From Azospirillum isscasi (lineage in GTDB: Bacteria; Pseudomonadota; Alphaproteobacteria; Azospirillales; Azospirillaceae): a DNA stretch of 64,000 bases. The translations under genes and the position numbers were made by a program. Each line of letters opens with the position of its first letter. The stretch's first letter is position 1. Shown here piece after piece: positions 1 through 8,652 of this stretch. The stretch lies in contig NZ_JAUJFI010000006.1 of NCBI RefSeq assembly GCF_030849505.1, forward strand, positions 16,978-80,977. Direction: 5' to 3'. Below the pieces are notes generated by a model that saw nothing but the letters and a program-made list of their open reading frames with translations, made no database searches and was not told the DNA's origin.

Positions 1-2311
1 CCAGCCCGACCTCCACGATGGTGTCGCGCAGGTGAAGCTGGTCCACCAGCTCCGCCACGATGCGGCCCACCTTGGATTGCACCTGCGCCTGCCCGTAGAC
101 CATCCTCCCGAACAGGATGTTGTCCTGGATGCTGGCCGCCGCGTTGTAGGCCGCCGGGTCGAAGAAGGCGACGGCGTGCTTCAGGTCTTCCGGCAGGTCG
201 CGGGCGAAGAGGTGCCGCGCCTCCAGCAGCTTCCTTTCCAGCTCGGGCGTCATCAGGCCCAGGCGGTGGCGGGCGCCGATCAGCTTGAAGGGCAGGGTCA
301 TCAGCCGGGTCCGCTCCTCGGGCCGCAGCGCGCCCAGCCCCTCCTTCGCGGTGCGCGCCAGGATGGCCTGATAGTCCGGCAGCTCCGCGAAGCCGATGAA
401 GGAGAAGCGTTCGAAGAACTCGTGGCCGGGCGGCAGGCCGGCGAACAGCTCCACCATGGTCTCCGCCACCTTGTGGCCGGTCTCCAGGATGGTGCCGGTC
501 AGCCCCACCTTGTCCAGCACATGCAGCATGTAGGGGTTGGAAGCCAGCGCGTCCGTCTGGAATATGGGGCCGACCGGCGTGCCGAACAGCAGGTTCTCGG
601 CCAGCGTGGCGTTCGCGGCGTAGCGGTCGGGGTCGAAGCGCTCCACCAGCCGCCCCAGATCCGGGTTGTTCATCATCATCGCGCGCATGGCCTCCCGCGC
701 TTCCAGCACGCGGGCGGCCACCTCGGGGCGCTGCTCCGGATCGACGGTGCGGTTCAGCCCCATCCCGTACACGTCGTCCTGCAGCGACACCATCGTCACC
801 ACGCGCAGGATGCGGGCCTTCAGATCCTCCGGCCCGTCGCAGCCGGCGGCGGCGTAGTCGATCCAGTCGGCGTGCACGTCGTCGGTGGCGTTGCCGGACA
901 GGATCGACTCGGTCTGCCGGTCCTTGCGCCGCGCCGCCGCCTCACCGCTCTCGCCGTTCTCGCGCAGGGGGCGGTGGCGCAGCCCGTAGACGAGATTGTC
1001 GTACAGCGAGGCGGCGAACAGGTAGGGGGTGGCCCCGACATAGGCGGCGCGGCGCCCGGTCACGCTCTCCGGCAGCTCCGCATAGTCGCGCTCGCCCAGC
1101 CGGATCTGGCCCGACGACGGCAGAAGCACCCGCGCGGCGAGCTGCGCCAGCTCGTCCCGTCCGGAGCCGACGCCGATCAGCGCGGTGTGGCCGTCCAGCG
1201 GGATGTCGCAGGTCACCCCCTCCAGGATCGCCGACCCGCCGTCCTCCCCAAATCCGACGTTGCGGAAGGCCAGGGCGCCGGTGAACGGCACGTCCTCCTC
1301 CTCGCGCAGCAGGCGTTCGGCCAGCAGGTCGGGGACGTGGAACTGCTCCACCACCTGCTCGTACTTGATCCGGTTGTCCTCCTTCTGCTGGTACCAGTCG
1401 AGAAGTTCCTTCCAGGGTGCGGCCAAGTCCTTGTAGGCGGCCAGCACCGCGACCAGCGCGCCGAAGGAGAGCTGGCCATGGATCACCAGGTAACCGCCGA
1501 TGGAATAGAAGAAGAAGGGCGTCAACTGGTTTATGAAATTGTTCAAGAATTTGACAAAAAACTTTCGTTGGTAAATCTCGAAACGGATGCGGTACACGTC
1601 GCCCAGGCGGTGGCTGAGATCGGCCAGATGCCAGGACGCGGTGTCGTGGGTGTGGACCTCCTGGATGCCGGACACCGTCTCGCCGATGCGGTCGGCGATC
1701 TGGCGCATGGCACGTACGCGCTGTTTGCCGAGCTGATTGACCTTGCGTTGCAGCCGCGGAATGAGCCAGCCTTGGAACGGGTACAGCGACACCGCCGCCG
1801 CTCCCAGCACCGGGTCCTGGATGAAGATGAAGGCGATGTAGACCAGAAGGGTGCCGCCCTGGAACACCGGGATGGCGATGGCGTCGCCGATGAAGCCGCC
1901 CAGCGGTTCCACCTCCGCCGTGATCATCGGGATGATCTCCCCCGGAGACATCTTGCGGAACCGGGGCAGGGGAAAGCGCAGGACGCGCACGTAAAGCTCG
2001 TACCGCAGGCGGCGCAGCATCCGTTCGCCCAGCCGCCCCTTGTAGGTGTTGATGACGTACTTGAAGCCGCCGTTGACCAGCACCAAAGTCAGGAACAGCC
2101 CGCATAGGACGAACAGGTAGCTGACCTGGTCGAGATGGAAGCCGAGAAAGGACTCGGGCAGCTTCTTCCCGGCGATCGCCTCGTTGACGATCCGCTTCGG
2201 CAGGTCGAGCGAGGCGTAGAGGAACGGAAAGGACGCCAGGGTCATCAGGGTCAGCACGATCTGCTGACGGACGCTGTGCCGAAGGATGAATCGGAAAATG
2301 CTGGATTCCAT
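1..2311 (-). CDS. ABC transporter, fused membrane and ATP-binding half, C-terminus cut by window edge
   Basis: Read on the minus strand from ATG at 2311; the frame stays open to base 2, so the C-terminus lies outside the window. Residues 1 to about 330 hold the membrane domain, with hydrophobic stretches and an exporter-type loop (FPLPRFRKMSPGEI). The nucleotide-binding part starts near residue 340. The Walker A position (about residue 379) reads GVGSGRDEL, shorter than GxxGxGK[ST] and lacking the lysine. The motif [AS]-[LI]-x-[DE]-N-[LIV]-[LV]-[FY]-G occurs three times, near residues 432, 567 and 725, so the ATPase region is long and internally repeated. No signature or Walker B is visible before the edge. 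It is probably an exporter subunit, divergent from a glycosyltransferase gene; the substrate is unknown and ATP hydrolysis by this domain is doubtful. Confidence 0.85.
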   Translation of the reverse strand, partial: MESSIFRFILRHSVRQQIVLTLMTLASFPFLYASLDLPKRIVNEAIAGKKLPESFLGFHLDQVSYLFVLCGLFLTLVLVNGGFKYVINTYKGRLGERMLRRLRYELYVRVLRFPLPRFRKMSPGEIIPMITAEVEPLGGFIGDAIAIPVFQGGTLLVYIAFIFIQDPVLGAAAVSLYPFQGWLIPRLQRKVNQLGKQRVRAMRQIADRIGETVSGIQEVHTHDTASWHLADLSHRLGDVYRIRFEIYQRKFFVKFLNNFINQLTPFFFYSIGGYLVIHGQLSFGALVAVLAAYKDLAAPWKELLDWYQQKEDNRIKYEQVVEQFHVPDLLAERLLREEEDVPFTGALAFRNVGFGEDGGSAILEGVTCDIPLDGHTALIGVGSGRDELAQLAARVLLPSSGQIRLGERDYAELPESVTGRRAAYVGATPYLFAASLYDNLVYGLRHRPLRENGESGEAAARRKDRQTESILSGNATDDVHADWIDYAAAGCDGPEDLKARILRVVTMVSLQDDVYGMGLNRTVDPEQRPEVAARVLEAREAMRAMMMNNPDLGRLVERFDPDRYAANATLAENLLFGTPVGPIFQTDALASNPYMLHVLDKVGLTGTILETGHKVAETMVELFAGLPPGHEFFERFSFIGFAELPDYQAILARTAKEGLGALRPEERTRLMTLPFKLIGARHRLGLMTPELERKLLEARHLFARDLPEDLKHAVAFFDPAAYNAAASIQDNILFGRMVYGQAQVQSKVGRIVAELVDQLHLRDTIVEVGL

Positions 2312-2504
2312 AGCGCCATTCTACGCAAGGGGACGCCGGTGCGGGGAGCAGGCAGACACCTTACCCCCACTGCCGCTCTGCCGCTGAGGATATGGTTCGC
2401 CTATACGCGGTCTGCCGCAATCGCGACGGCGGTATGACGCGCATCCGTTGATCGGCCAAGCCGTGGCCGGACACAAGAGGCCAATCGGGAGAGGTGGGAA
2501 GTCC

Positions 2505-3737
2505 ATGAGCGAACGTCCGACCTCGGGCCGCGTGCTCATCTACAGCCACGATACGTTCGGCCTCGGCCATCTCCGCCGCTGCCGGGCCATCGCGCATGCG
2601 CTGGTGGAGCGCTACAGCAACCTGTCGGTGCTGATCCTGTCGGGTTCGCCCATCGTCGGCAGCTTCGACTTCCGCACGCGGGTGGACTTCGTGCGCATCC
2701 CCGGCGTCATCAAGCTGCGCAACGGGGAATACACGGCGCTGAACCTGCATCTGGACATCGACGAGATCCTGGCCATGCGGGCCTCGCTGATCCGCCACAC
2801 GGCGGAGATCTACCAGCCCGACCTGTTCATCGTGGACAAGGAACCGCTGGGCCTGCGCGGCGAGGTGCGGGAGACGCTGGAGCTTCTGAAGGGCCGCGGC
2901 GTGCCGCTGGTGCTGGGCCTGCGCGACGTGATGGACGAGCCGGCCCTGCTCGCCCCGGAGTGGGAGCGCAAGAAGGTGCTGCCGGCGCTGGAAAGCCTGT
3001 ACGACGAGATCTGGGTCTACGGCCTGCCGCAGATCTGCGACCCGCTGGAGGGCATCGAGGTGCCCCGGTCGGTGCGCGACAGGATGGTCTACACTGGCTA
3101 CCTGCACCGCACCGTGCCCTCGGCGGTCCCCCACGGTCCCGGCCTGCCGGACGAGCCCTACATCCTGGTCACCCCCGGCGGCGGCGGCGACGGGGAGGCG
3201 CTGGTGGACTGGGTGCTGCGCGCCTACGAGAGCGATCCTGGCATTCCCTACCGCGCCGTCCTGGTGTTCGGTCCCTTCATGCAGCCGGACCTCCAGGCCG
3301 AGTTCCTGGCCCGTGCCGAGGCGCTGCCGAACGTCGAGGCCACCGCCTTCGAGGCGCGGATCGAGCGGCTGATGCAGGGCGCGGTCGGGGTGGTCGCCAT
3401 GGGCGGCTACAACACCTTCTGCGAGATCCTGTCCTTCGACAAGAAGGCGCTGATCGTCCCGCGCGAGGTGCCGCGGCGCGAGCAGACCATCCGCGCCGCC
3501 CGCGCGCAGGAGCTGGGTCTGGTTTCCGTCCTGATGGACGACGGGGTGCGCGACGCCGCGGCCATGGCGGCGGCGCTGCGCCGGCTGCCCTGGCAGGCGC
3601 CGCCCTCCTCCGTCGTGGTGCCGGGCCTGCTGGGCGGGCTGGAGAGCGTCAACCGCCTGTCGGCCCGCTACCTGCCGGAGCCGTCGTCCGCGCCCGGCCT
3701 TCCCGAACGCCAATTGGCCGCCGGGGGCATGGCGTGA
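2505..3737 (+). CDS. Predicted glycosyltransferase, MurG/GT28-like (COG4671 type)
   Basis: A 410-residue protein. ATG 2505 was chosen over an upstream in-frame start at 2448 because GAGGTGG sits just before it and the conserved core starts soon after (VLIYSHDTFGLGHLRR), the N-terminal Rossmann motif with the GLGH turn. The C-terminal half has a glycine-rich nucleotide-sugar loop (VTPGGGGDG, about residue 225) and the MGGYNTFCEIL stretch typical of GT-B sugar-nucleotide sites. No membrane segment is seen. It probably transfers a sugar in the cytoplasm for a surface polysaccharide or glycolipid; donor and acceptor cannot be told. Its stop overlaps the next glycosyltransferase start by four bases, so the two are translationally coupled. 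Confidence 0.85.
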   Translation: MSERPTSGRVLIYSHDTFGLGHLRRCRAIAHALVERYSNLSVLILSGSPIVGSFDFRTRVDFVRIPGVIKLRNGEYTALNLHLDIDEILAMRASLIRHTAEIYQPDLFIVDKEPLGLRGEVRETLELLKGRGVPLVLGLRDVMDEPALLAPEWERKKVLPALESLYDEIWVYGLPQICDPLEGIEVPRSVRDRMVYTGYLHRTVPSAVPHGPGLPDEPYILVTPGGGGDGEALVDWVLRAYESDPGIPYRAVLVFGPFMQPDLQAEFLARAEALPNVEATAFEARIERLMQGAVGVVAMGGYNTFCEILSFDKKALIVPREVPRREQTIRAARAQELGLVSVLMDDGVRDAAAMAAALRRLPWQAPPSSVVVPGLLGGLESVNRLSARYLPEPSSAPGLPERQLAAGGMA

Positions 3738-5008
3738 CCGTCGCCGTCATCGTCAAGGGCTGGCCCCGCCTGTCCGAGACCTTCATCGCGCAGGAGGTTC
3801 TGGGGCTGGAGCGGCGGGGCTTGCGTCAAGTCATCGTCAGCCTGCGTCAACCGACCGACAAGGCGGTGCACGAGCTGAACCGCCGGGTGACCGCCCCGGT
3901 CGTCCACCTGCCCGAATATCTGCATGGCGAGCCGGCCCGCCTGCTGCGCGCGCTGGCCGCGGCGCGGCGCCGGCCCGGCTGGCGGACGGCCCTGGGCGCC
4001 TGGATGGCCGACCTGCGGCGCGACCCCAGCCGCAACCGCGTCCGCCGCTTCGGGCAGGCTTGCGTGCTGGCGGCGGAGCTTCCGGCGGACGTGACGTGGC
4101 TGCACAGCCATTTCCTGCACACCCCGGCCAGCGTGGCGCGCTACGCGGCGTTGCTGACCGGCCTGCCCTGGAGCTTTTCCGCCCACGCCAAGGACATCTG
4201 GACCTCCCCGGAGTGGGACCTGCGGGAGAAGCTGGCGGAGGCGCGCTGGGGCGTCACCTGCACGGCGCTCGGCCTCGCCCGCCTGCGCGGCCTCGCGGCG
4301 GAGCCGGAGCGGGTGGAGCTGCTCTACCACGGGCTGGACTTCAGCCGCTTTCCCGCCGCGCCGGAGGCCCGGCCGGCGCGCGACGGCGCCGACCCCGCCG
4401 ATCCCGTGCGGCTGCTCTCGGTCGGGCGGGCGGTGGAGAAGAAGGGGTTCGACCTGCTGCTGGACGCGCTGGCCCGGCTGCCCGCCGGGCTGCATTGGCG
4501 CTGGACCCACATCGGCGGCGGCGACCGGCTGGCCGCGCTGAAGGCGCAGGCGGCGGCGCTGGGGCTGGACGGGCGGATCGACTGGCAGGGGGCGAAGGCC
4601 CAGGATGCGGTGATCGCCCAGTACCGCCGCGCCGACCTGTTCGTCCTGCCCTGCCGCACGGCGCGCGACGGCGACCGCGACGGGCTGCCCAACGTGCTGA
4701 TGGAGGCGCAGAGCCAGGGGCTGGCCTGCCTGTCCACCCGGGCCGCGGCGGTGGCGGAGCTGATAGAGGATGGAGCCACCGGCACGCTGGTGGAACCGGA
4801 CGACCCCGCCGACCTTTCCGCCGCTCTGGAAGCGTTGATCGGCGATCCCGCCCGCCGCGCGGCGCTGGGTGCGGCGGGGGCCTTGCGGGTGCGGCGGGAC
4901 TTCGGCAGCGACTCGGGAATCGATCGGCTGCACGATCGTTTCACAACCGAAAATAGCCAAACGCGGCTTGTGCCATTTGGGGGATGCTGTGCATTGCACG
5001 GCGGCTGA
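3734..5008 (+). CDS. Glycosyltransferase family 4 (colanic-acid WcaL-like)
   Basis: A 424-residue GT-B protein starting at GTG 3734, which overlaps the TGA of the previous gene. The N-terminal half has the acceptor-side motif LSETFIAQEV and the HSHFLHTPA and SFSAHAKDI stretches common in colanic-acid and EPS transferases. The C-terminal GT4 domain has LLSVGRAVEKKGFD, HIGGGD, and the EX7E-region segment GLPNVLMEAQSQGLACLST, followed by GTLVEPDDP. Expected role: retaining transfer from a nucleotide sugar during exopolysaccharide or capsule assembly at the cytoplasmic membrane face. A PAS-GGDEF gene and another, damaged glycosyltransferase follow, suggesting a surface-polysaccharide cluster. Confidence 0.9.
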   Translation: MTVAVIVKGWPRLSETFIAQEVLGLERRGLRQVIVSLRQPTDKAVHELNRRVTAPVVHLPEYLHGEPARLLRALAAARRRPGWRTALGAWMADLRRDPSRNRVRRFGQACVLAAELPADVTWLHSHFLHTPASVARYAALLTGLPWSFSAHAKDIWTSPEWDLREKLAEARWGVTCTALGLARLRGLAAEPERVELLYHGLDFSRFPAAPEARPARDGADPADPVRLLSVGRAVEKKGFDLLLDALARLPAGLHWRWTHIGGGDRLAALKAQAAALGLDGRIDWQGAKAQDAVIAQYRRADLFVLPCRTARDGDRDGLPNVLMEAQSQGLACLSTRAAAVAELIEDGATGTLVEPDDPADLSAALEALIGDPARRAALGAAGALRVRRDFGSDSGIDRLHDRFTTENSQTRLVPFGGCCALHGG

Positions 5009-5049
5009 CAACGGGATAGAGTGCGGCTTTGCTCCACTCTCGCGACGTC

Positions 5050-6030
5050 ATGTCGACCCTGTCCGCCTCTTCCGATCCGGAAATCCTCTCCTTTATCGAT
5101 TTCGACGACGACACCGACGCCGTGGCGACCAGCCACGAGCTGTCGGTGACGCGCAGCAAGCTGGGCGACCTGCTCGACCTGCTGCCCGCCGGGCTGCTGA
5201 TCCATCAGGAGATGGGAATCGTCTTCGCCAACCAGGAGGCCGTGCGCATCCTGGGCCAGAGCGGCGACGCCCTGGTCGGGCGCCACTTCCTCGACTTCGT
5301 GGAGGAGTCCGGCATCGAGGACCAGCGCGACGCCTTCCTGAGCTGTCTGCGCGGGCGGGAGCTGGTGCGGTCGAAGGACGGGGTGATGGTGTCCACGGAC
5401 GGGCGGCGGACCTGCGTTCAGGTCAGCATGTCGCCCCTGCCCTGGGAAGGGCTTCCGGTCATCTACGTCCTGATCACCGACGTGACGGCGCTGAAGGAGT
5501 CGGAGGAGCGGCTGCGCCAGCTCTCGATCACCGACTCGCTGACCGGCACGTCCAACCGCCGCCATTTCGTCGAGGCGGCGGAGCAGGAACTGGCCCGCGT
5601 CCGCCGCTATGGCCGCCCGGCCAGCCTGCTGATGCTCGACATCGACCATTTCAAGAGCATCAACGACACCCACGGCCATGCGGTGGGGGACGAGGCGCTG
5701 CGGGCCTTCACCGCGGCCTGCCGCGGTCTGCTGCGGGAGAACGATTTGCTGGGCCGCACGGGCGGGGAGGAGTTCGCCATCCTGCTGCCCGAGACCGACG
5801 TCGCCGGGGCGCGGATGGTGGCGGAGCGCATCCGCCGCCGCACCGCGGAGCTGGCCGTTCCGGCGGGGGCGGAGACCGTGCGCTTCACCGTGTCGATCGG
5901 CGTGGCCTGCTGTGCCGCCGGAACGCGCGGGGTGGACGCCATGCTGTCCAGCGCGGACGAGGCGCTGTACCGCGCCAAGGCCGCCGGGCGGAACCGCGTC
6001 ATCTGCGCGCTGGAACCGACCCCCTTCTGA
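5050..6030 (+). CDS. PAS-GGDEF diguanylate cyclase
   Basis: About 326 residues from ATG 5050; no clear ribosome site is visible, and a TTG start at 5029 would add seven residues. Residues about 40-150 form a PAS fold (LLPAGLLIHQEMGIVFANQEA, ending VLITDVTALKESEERL). The GGDEF domain follows (ITDSLTGTSNRR, DIDHFKSINDTHGHAVGD, active-site GGEEF, then VSIGVA and ALYRAKAAGRN). RxxD lies five residues before GGEEF, which is the inhibitory c-di-GMP I-site, so product feedback is likely. No membrane segment is seen, so the PAS domain probably senses a cytoplasmic cue. Its place between glycosyltransferases suggests c-di-GMP control of polysaccharide production, which is inference. Confidence 0.93.
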   Translation: MSTLSASSDPEILSFIDFDDDTDAVATSHELSVTRSKLGDLLDLLPAGLLIHQEMGIVFANQEAVRILGQSGDALVGRHFLDFVEESGIEDQRDAFLSCLRGRELVRSKDGVMVSTDGRRTCVQVSMSPLPWEGLPVIYVLITDVTALKESEERLRQLSITDSLTGTSNRRHFVEAAEQELARVRRYGRPASLLMLDIDHFKSINDTHGHAVGDEALRAFTAACRGLLRENDLLGRTGGEEFAILLPETDVAGARMVAERIRRRTAELAVPAGAETVRFTVSIGVACCAAGTRGVDAMLSSADEALYRAKAAGRNRVICALEPTPF

Positions 6031-6061
6031 GGCTTTTTTCCTTCCTGCCGCCGGGGCCGGC

Positions 6062-7134
6062 ATGCGCATCGCCTTCTACGCGCCGCTGAAATCCCCCACC
6101 CACCCGGTGCCCTCGGGCGACCGGCGCATGGCCCGGCTGCTGATGGCGGCGCTGGCGGGTGCCGGGCACGAGGTGACGCTGGCCTGCACGCTGCGGAGCT
6201 GGGACGACGGGCGCCGTCCGGGCCGGGCGGAGCGTCTGGCCGCGCTGGGCGCCCGCTGCGCCGACCGCCTGACGGCGCGCTGGCGGGACGATCCGCCGGA
6301 CCTGTGGTTCACCTACCACCTGTATCACAAGGCGCCGGACTGGATCGGACCGGCGGTCAGCCGCCGTTTCGGCATCCCCTATGTGGCGGCGGAGGCGTCC
6401 TTCGCGGCCAAGCGCGCCGGCGGGCCTTTCGCCGCCGGTCACCGCGCCGCGGAGGCGGCGATCCGGCAGGCCGCCGCCGTGGTCAATCTGGCGGGTCACG
6501 ACGCGGACGGGGTGCTGCCGCTGCTCGGGTCGCCCGACCGGCTGGTGCGGCTGCGGCCCTTCCTCGACACCCGGCCTTTCGCCATGGCGGCGGCGGAGCG
6601 CCCCCGGCACCGGGCGGTGCTGGCGGAACGCCATGGGTTGAACCCGGACGTTCCGTGGCTGCTGGCGGTCGGCATGATGCGCAGCGGCGACAAGGAACGC
6701 TCCTACGAGATTTTGGCGCAGGCCCTCTCTCCCTCCCCCGCGTTGCGGGGGAGGGAGTTTTGTTCCTCGGCCAGCAGGATTCGGCGGACCTCGCCGCGCT
6801 TTGCGCCGCCGCGGATCTGATGGTCTGGCCGGCGGTCAACGAAGCCTACGGCATGGCCCTGCTGGAGGCCCAGGCCGCCGGGTTGCCGGTCGTGGCCGGG
6901 CGCACCGGGGGGGTGCCGGACGTGGTGCGGGACGGGGTGACCGGCCTGTTGCCGCCGGTGGGCGACGCGGACGCCTTCGCCGCCGCGGTCGCCAGGCTGC
7001 TCGGCGACCATGAGATGCGCCGCCGCTTCGGCGAGGCCGCGCGCCGCACCGCCGCGGCGGAGCATGATCTGTCCGGCGCGGTGGAGGCGCTGGACGCGGT
7101 GGTCCGGCGGGCCGCGCGGAAAGGGAGCCCATGA
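6062..7134 (+). pseudogene. Glycosyltransferase family 4 gene, broken by frameshift and a palindromic insert
   Basis: The N-terminal part is open from ATG 6062 to a stop at 6820 and reads as a GT-B N-domain (RIAFYAPLKSPTHPVPSGDRRMARLL, then PWLLAVGMMRSGDKERSYEIL). The C-terminal part (VLFLGQQDSADLAAL, WPAVNEAYGMALLEAQAAGLPVVAG) continues in another frame to 7134. The switch falls at a 13-bp perfect hairpin (6729-6757) that resembles the dispersed CT/GA-rich palindromes elsewhere in the window. The segment that normally links the two parts (the strand with GDGP and about 30 residues) is missing. So the palindrome appears to have replaced coding sequence, not merely joined it. A sequencing error could explain the frame change but not the missing segment. 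The end overlaps the next gene by four bases. Confidence 0.75.
6729..6757. repeat. Perfect 13-bp hairpin inside the broken glycosyltransferase gene
   Basis: Arms CTCCCTCCCCCGC (6729-6741) and its exact complement (6745-6757) flank a three-base loop. The same CT/GA-rich style is seen at 23275-23305, 39922-39944 and 42299-42366, where it lies between genes. Here it lies within coding sequence at the point where the reading frame changes. Confidence 0.85.
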
Positions 7135-7715
7135 CCGACCTCATCATCCTGCGCCACGGGCCGACCGCCTGGAACGCCGCGCACCGTCTCCAGGGCGGCA
7201 TCGACGAGCCGCTGTCCGACGAGGGCCGCGCCCGAGTCGCCACCTGGAGGCTGCCGCCGGACGCGCTGGGCTACCGCTGGGTCGCCAGCCCGAAGCGGCG
7301 GGCCTGGGAGACGGCTTTGCTCCTCGGTCTCGACCCCGCGCCGGAACCCCGTCTGGTAGAGATGGGCTGGGGCGACTGGGAAGGCCGCCTGCTGGAAGAG
7401 TTGCGGGCCAGCGGCGCCCTGACCGCGGACCGCGAGCGGCTCGGCCTCGACTTCCGGGCGCCGGGCGGGGAAAGCCCGCGCGACGTGCAGCGGCGGTTGA
7501 TGCCCTGGCTGGCGGAAGTGGGCGCGCGGGGCGTAGCGACCGGGGCGGTGGCCCACAACGGGGTGATGCGCGCGCTCTACGCGCTGGCCACCGGCTGGGA
7601 CATGGTCGGCAAGCCCGCCCATCGCCTGATCGACGGCTGCGCCCATCGCTTCCGGATCGCGGAGGACGGGACACCGGTGGTGGTTGCGATGAATGTATCC
7701 CTGGTCGCGGTGTGA
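7131..7715 (+). CDS. Histidine phosphatase family protein (phosphoglycerate mutase-like)
   Basis: A 194-residue protein with the N-terminal catalytic RHG motif (LIILRHGPTAWN, phospho-accepting His near residue 9), the WVASPKRRAWETA arginine segment, the acid E in LVEMGWGDWEG, and the second catalytic histidine in AVAHNGVMRAL. Its length fits small cobC/gpmB-like phosphatases; the exact substrate cannot be read from sequence. ATG 7131 overlaps the stop of the upstream glycosyltransferase frame (ATGA), so it was probably co-translated with it. The gene ends facing xthA across a repeated inverted element. Confidence 0.88.
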   Translation: MTDLIILRHGPTAWNAAHRLQGGIDEPLSDEGRARVATWRLPPDALGYRWVASPKRRAWETALLLGLDPAPEPRLVEMGWGDWEGRLLEELRASGALTADRERLGLDFRAPGGESPRDVQRRLMPWLAEVGARGVATGAVAHNGVMRALYALATGWDMVGKPAHRLIDGCAHRFRIAEDGTPVVVAMNVSLVAV

Positions 7716-7724
7716 AAGTGGGCG

Positions 7725-7812
7725 CCACAAAGACACGAAGACACAAAGAACATCACGAAGAGAAATTATAATCGCTTTGTGAAAACCTTAGTGTCTTTGT
7801 GTCTTCGTGGTA
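7725..7812. repeat. Inverted repeat element, CCACRAAGACACRAAGACAC type
   Basis: The left arm near 7725-7748 and the right arm near 7791-7811 are near-complementary copies of a CCAC(A/G)AAGACAC(G/A)AAGACAC word, forming a long imperfect hairpin between the convergent phosphatase and xthA genes. A second element with the same words lies at 35450-35523, also between convergent genes. It is AT-rich against the local background. Confidence 0.8.
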
Positions 7813-7842
7813 AATAGAGCCCCCTTTGCAGAACCTCGCCCA

Positions 7843-8637
7843 TCACACGTCGAGATCCACCATCACAGGAACATGGTCGGACGGCTTCGGCTCCCAGCCG
7901 CGGGCCTCGCGCAGGATGCGGTGGCCGGTCAGCGCGTCCTTCAGCGGCGGGGTGACCCAGATGTGGTCCAGTCGCCGGCCCCGGTCCGAGGCCGCCCAGT
8001 CCTTCGCGCGGTAGCTCCACCAGGTGTAGAGCTTTTCCGTGGGCGGAACGAAGTGGCGCACCGCGTCCACCCAGCCGATGGACGCCTGCATCGCCGTCAG
8101 CTTCGCCACCTCCACCGGGGTGTGGGAAACGATCTTCAGAAGCTCCTTGTGGCTCCAGACGTCGTTCTCCAGCGGCGCGATGTTCAGGTCGCCCACCATG
8201 ACCATGCGGCGGTCCGGGCTGCGCCGGGTCGTCCACCACTCGGTCATTTCGTCTACGAACTGAAGCTTGTGGGCGAACTTTTCATTCTGTTCCGGATCCG
8301 GAATGTCTCCGCCCGCCGGGATGTAGACGCTGTGCAGCTCGATGCCGCCCGGCAGTTCGGCGAAGACGTGGCGGCAGTCCTGCTTGCCGCACCAATGCTG
8401 CACGTCGCGCGACGCGAAGGGCAGCTTCGACAGGATGGCGACGCCGTTGTAGCTCTTCATCCCGTGGACGTGGGCGTGGGCGTATCCCTTCTCGGCCAGC
8501 GGGGCCATGGGGAAATCCGCGTCCACGACCTTGGTTTCCTGAAGGCAGACGACGTCCGGCTGCGCCTCGTCGATGAGGCGCAGCAGCAGGTCCATCCGCA
8601 TGCGGACGGAGTTGATGTTCCAGGTGGCGATGCGCAT
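7843..8637 (-). CDS. xthA: Exodeoxyribonuclease III
   Basis: A 264-residue endonuclease/exonuclease/phosphatase-fold protein of the usual XthA length. Visible motifs in order: ATWNINSVRMR (Asn in the metal site), CLQETKV (catalytic Glu), YNGVAILSK, GGDIPDPEQ, VMVGDLNIAP (Asp and Asn), and the C-terminal DHIWVTPPL and PSDHVPVMVDL with the catalytic Asp-His. It cleaves DNA at abasic sites and trims 3' ends in base-excision repair. It lies just downstream of a fumarylacetoacetase-family gene on the same strand with a 15-base gap, so the two may share a transcript. Confidence 0.95.
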   Translation of the reverse strand: MRIATWNINSVRMRMDLLLRLIDEAQPDVVCLQETKVVDADFPMAPLAEKGYAHAHVHGMKSYNGVAILSKLPFASRDVQHWCGKQDCRHVFAELPGGIELHSVYIPAGGDIPDPEQNEKFAHKLQFVDEMTEWWTTRRSPDRRMVMVGDLNIAPLENDVWSHKELLKIVSHTPVEVAKLTAMQASIGWVDAVRHFVPPTEKLYTWWSYRAKDWAASDRGRRLDHIWVTPPLKDALTGHRILREARGWEPKPSDHVPVMVDLDV

Positions 8638-8652
8638 CCCGCGATTCCGGCG

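Noticed and set aside
32..2107. Long open frame on the plus strand, 691 codons
   Set aside because: It is antisense to the ABC transporter gene and its product is an Arg/Gly/His-rich composition typical of opposite-strand frames in GC-rich DNA.
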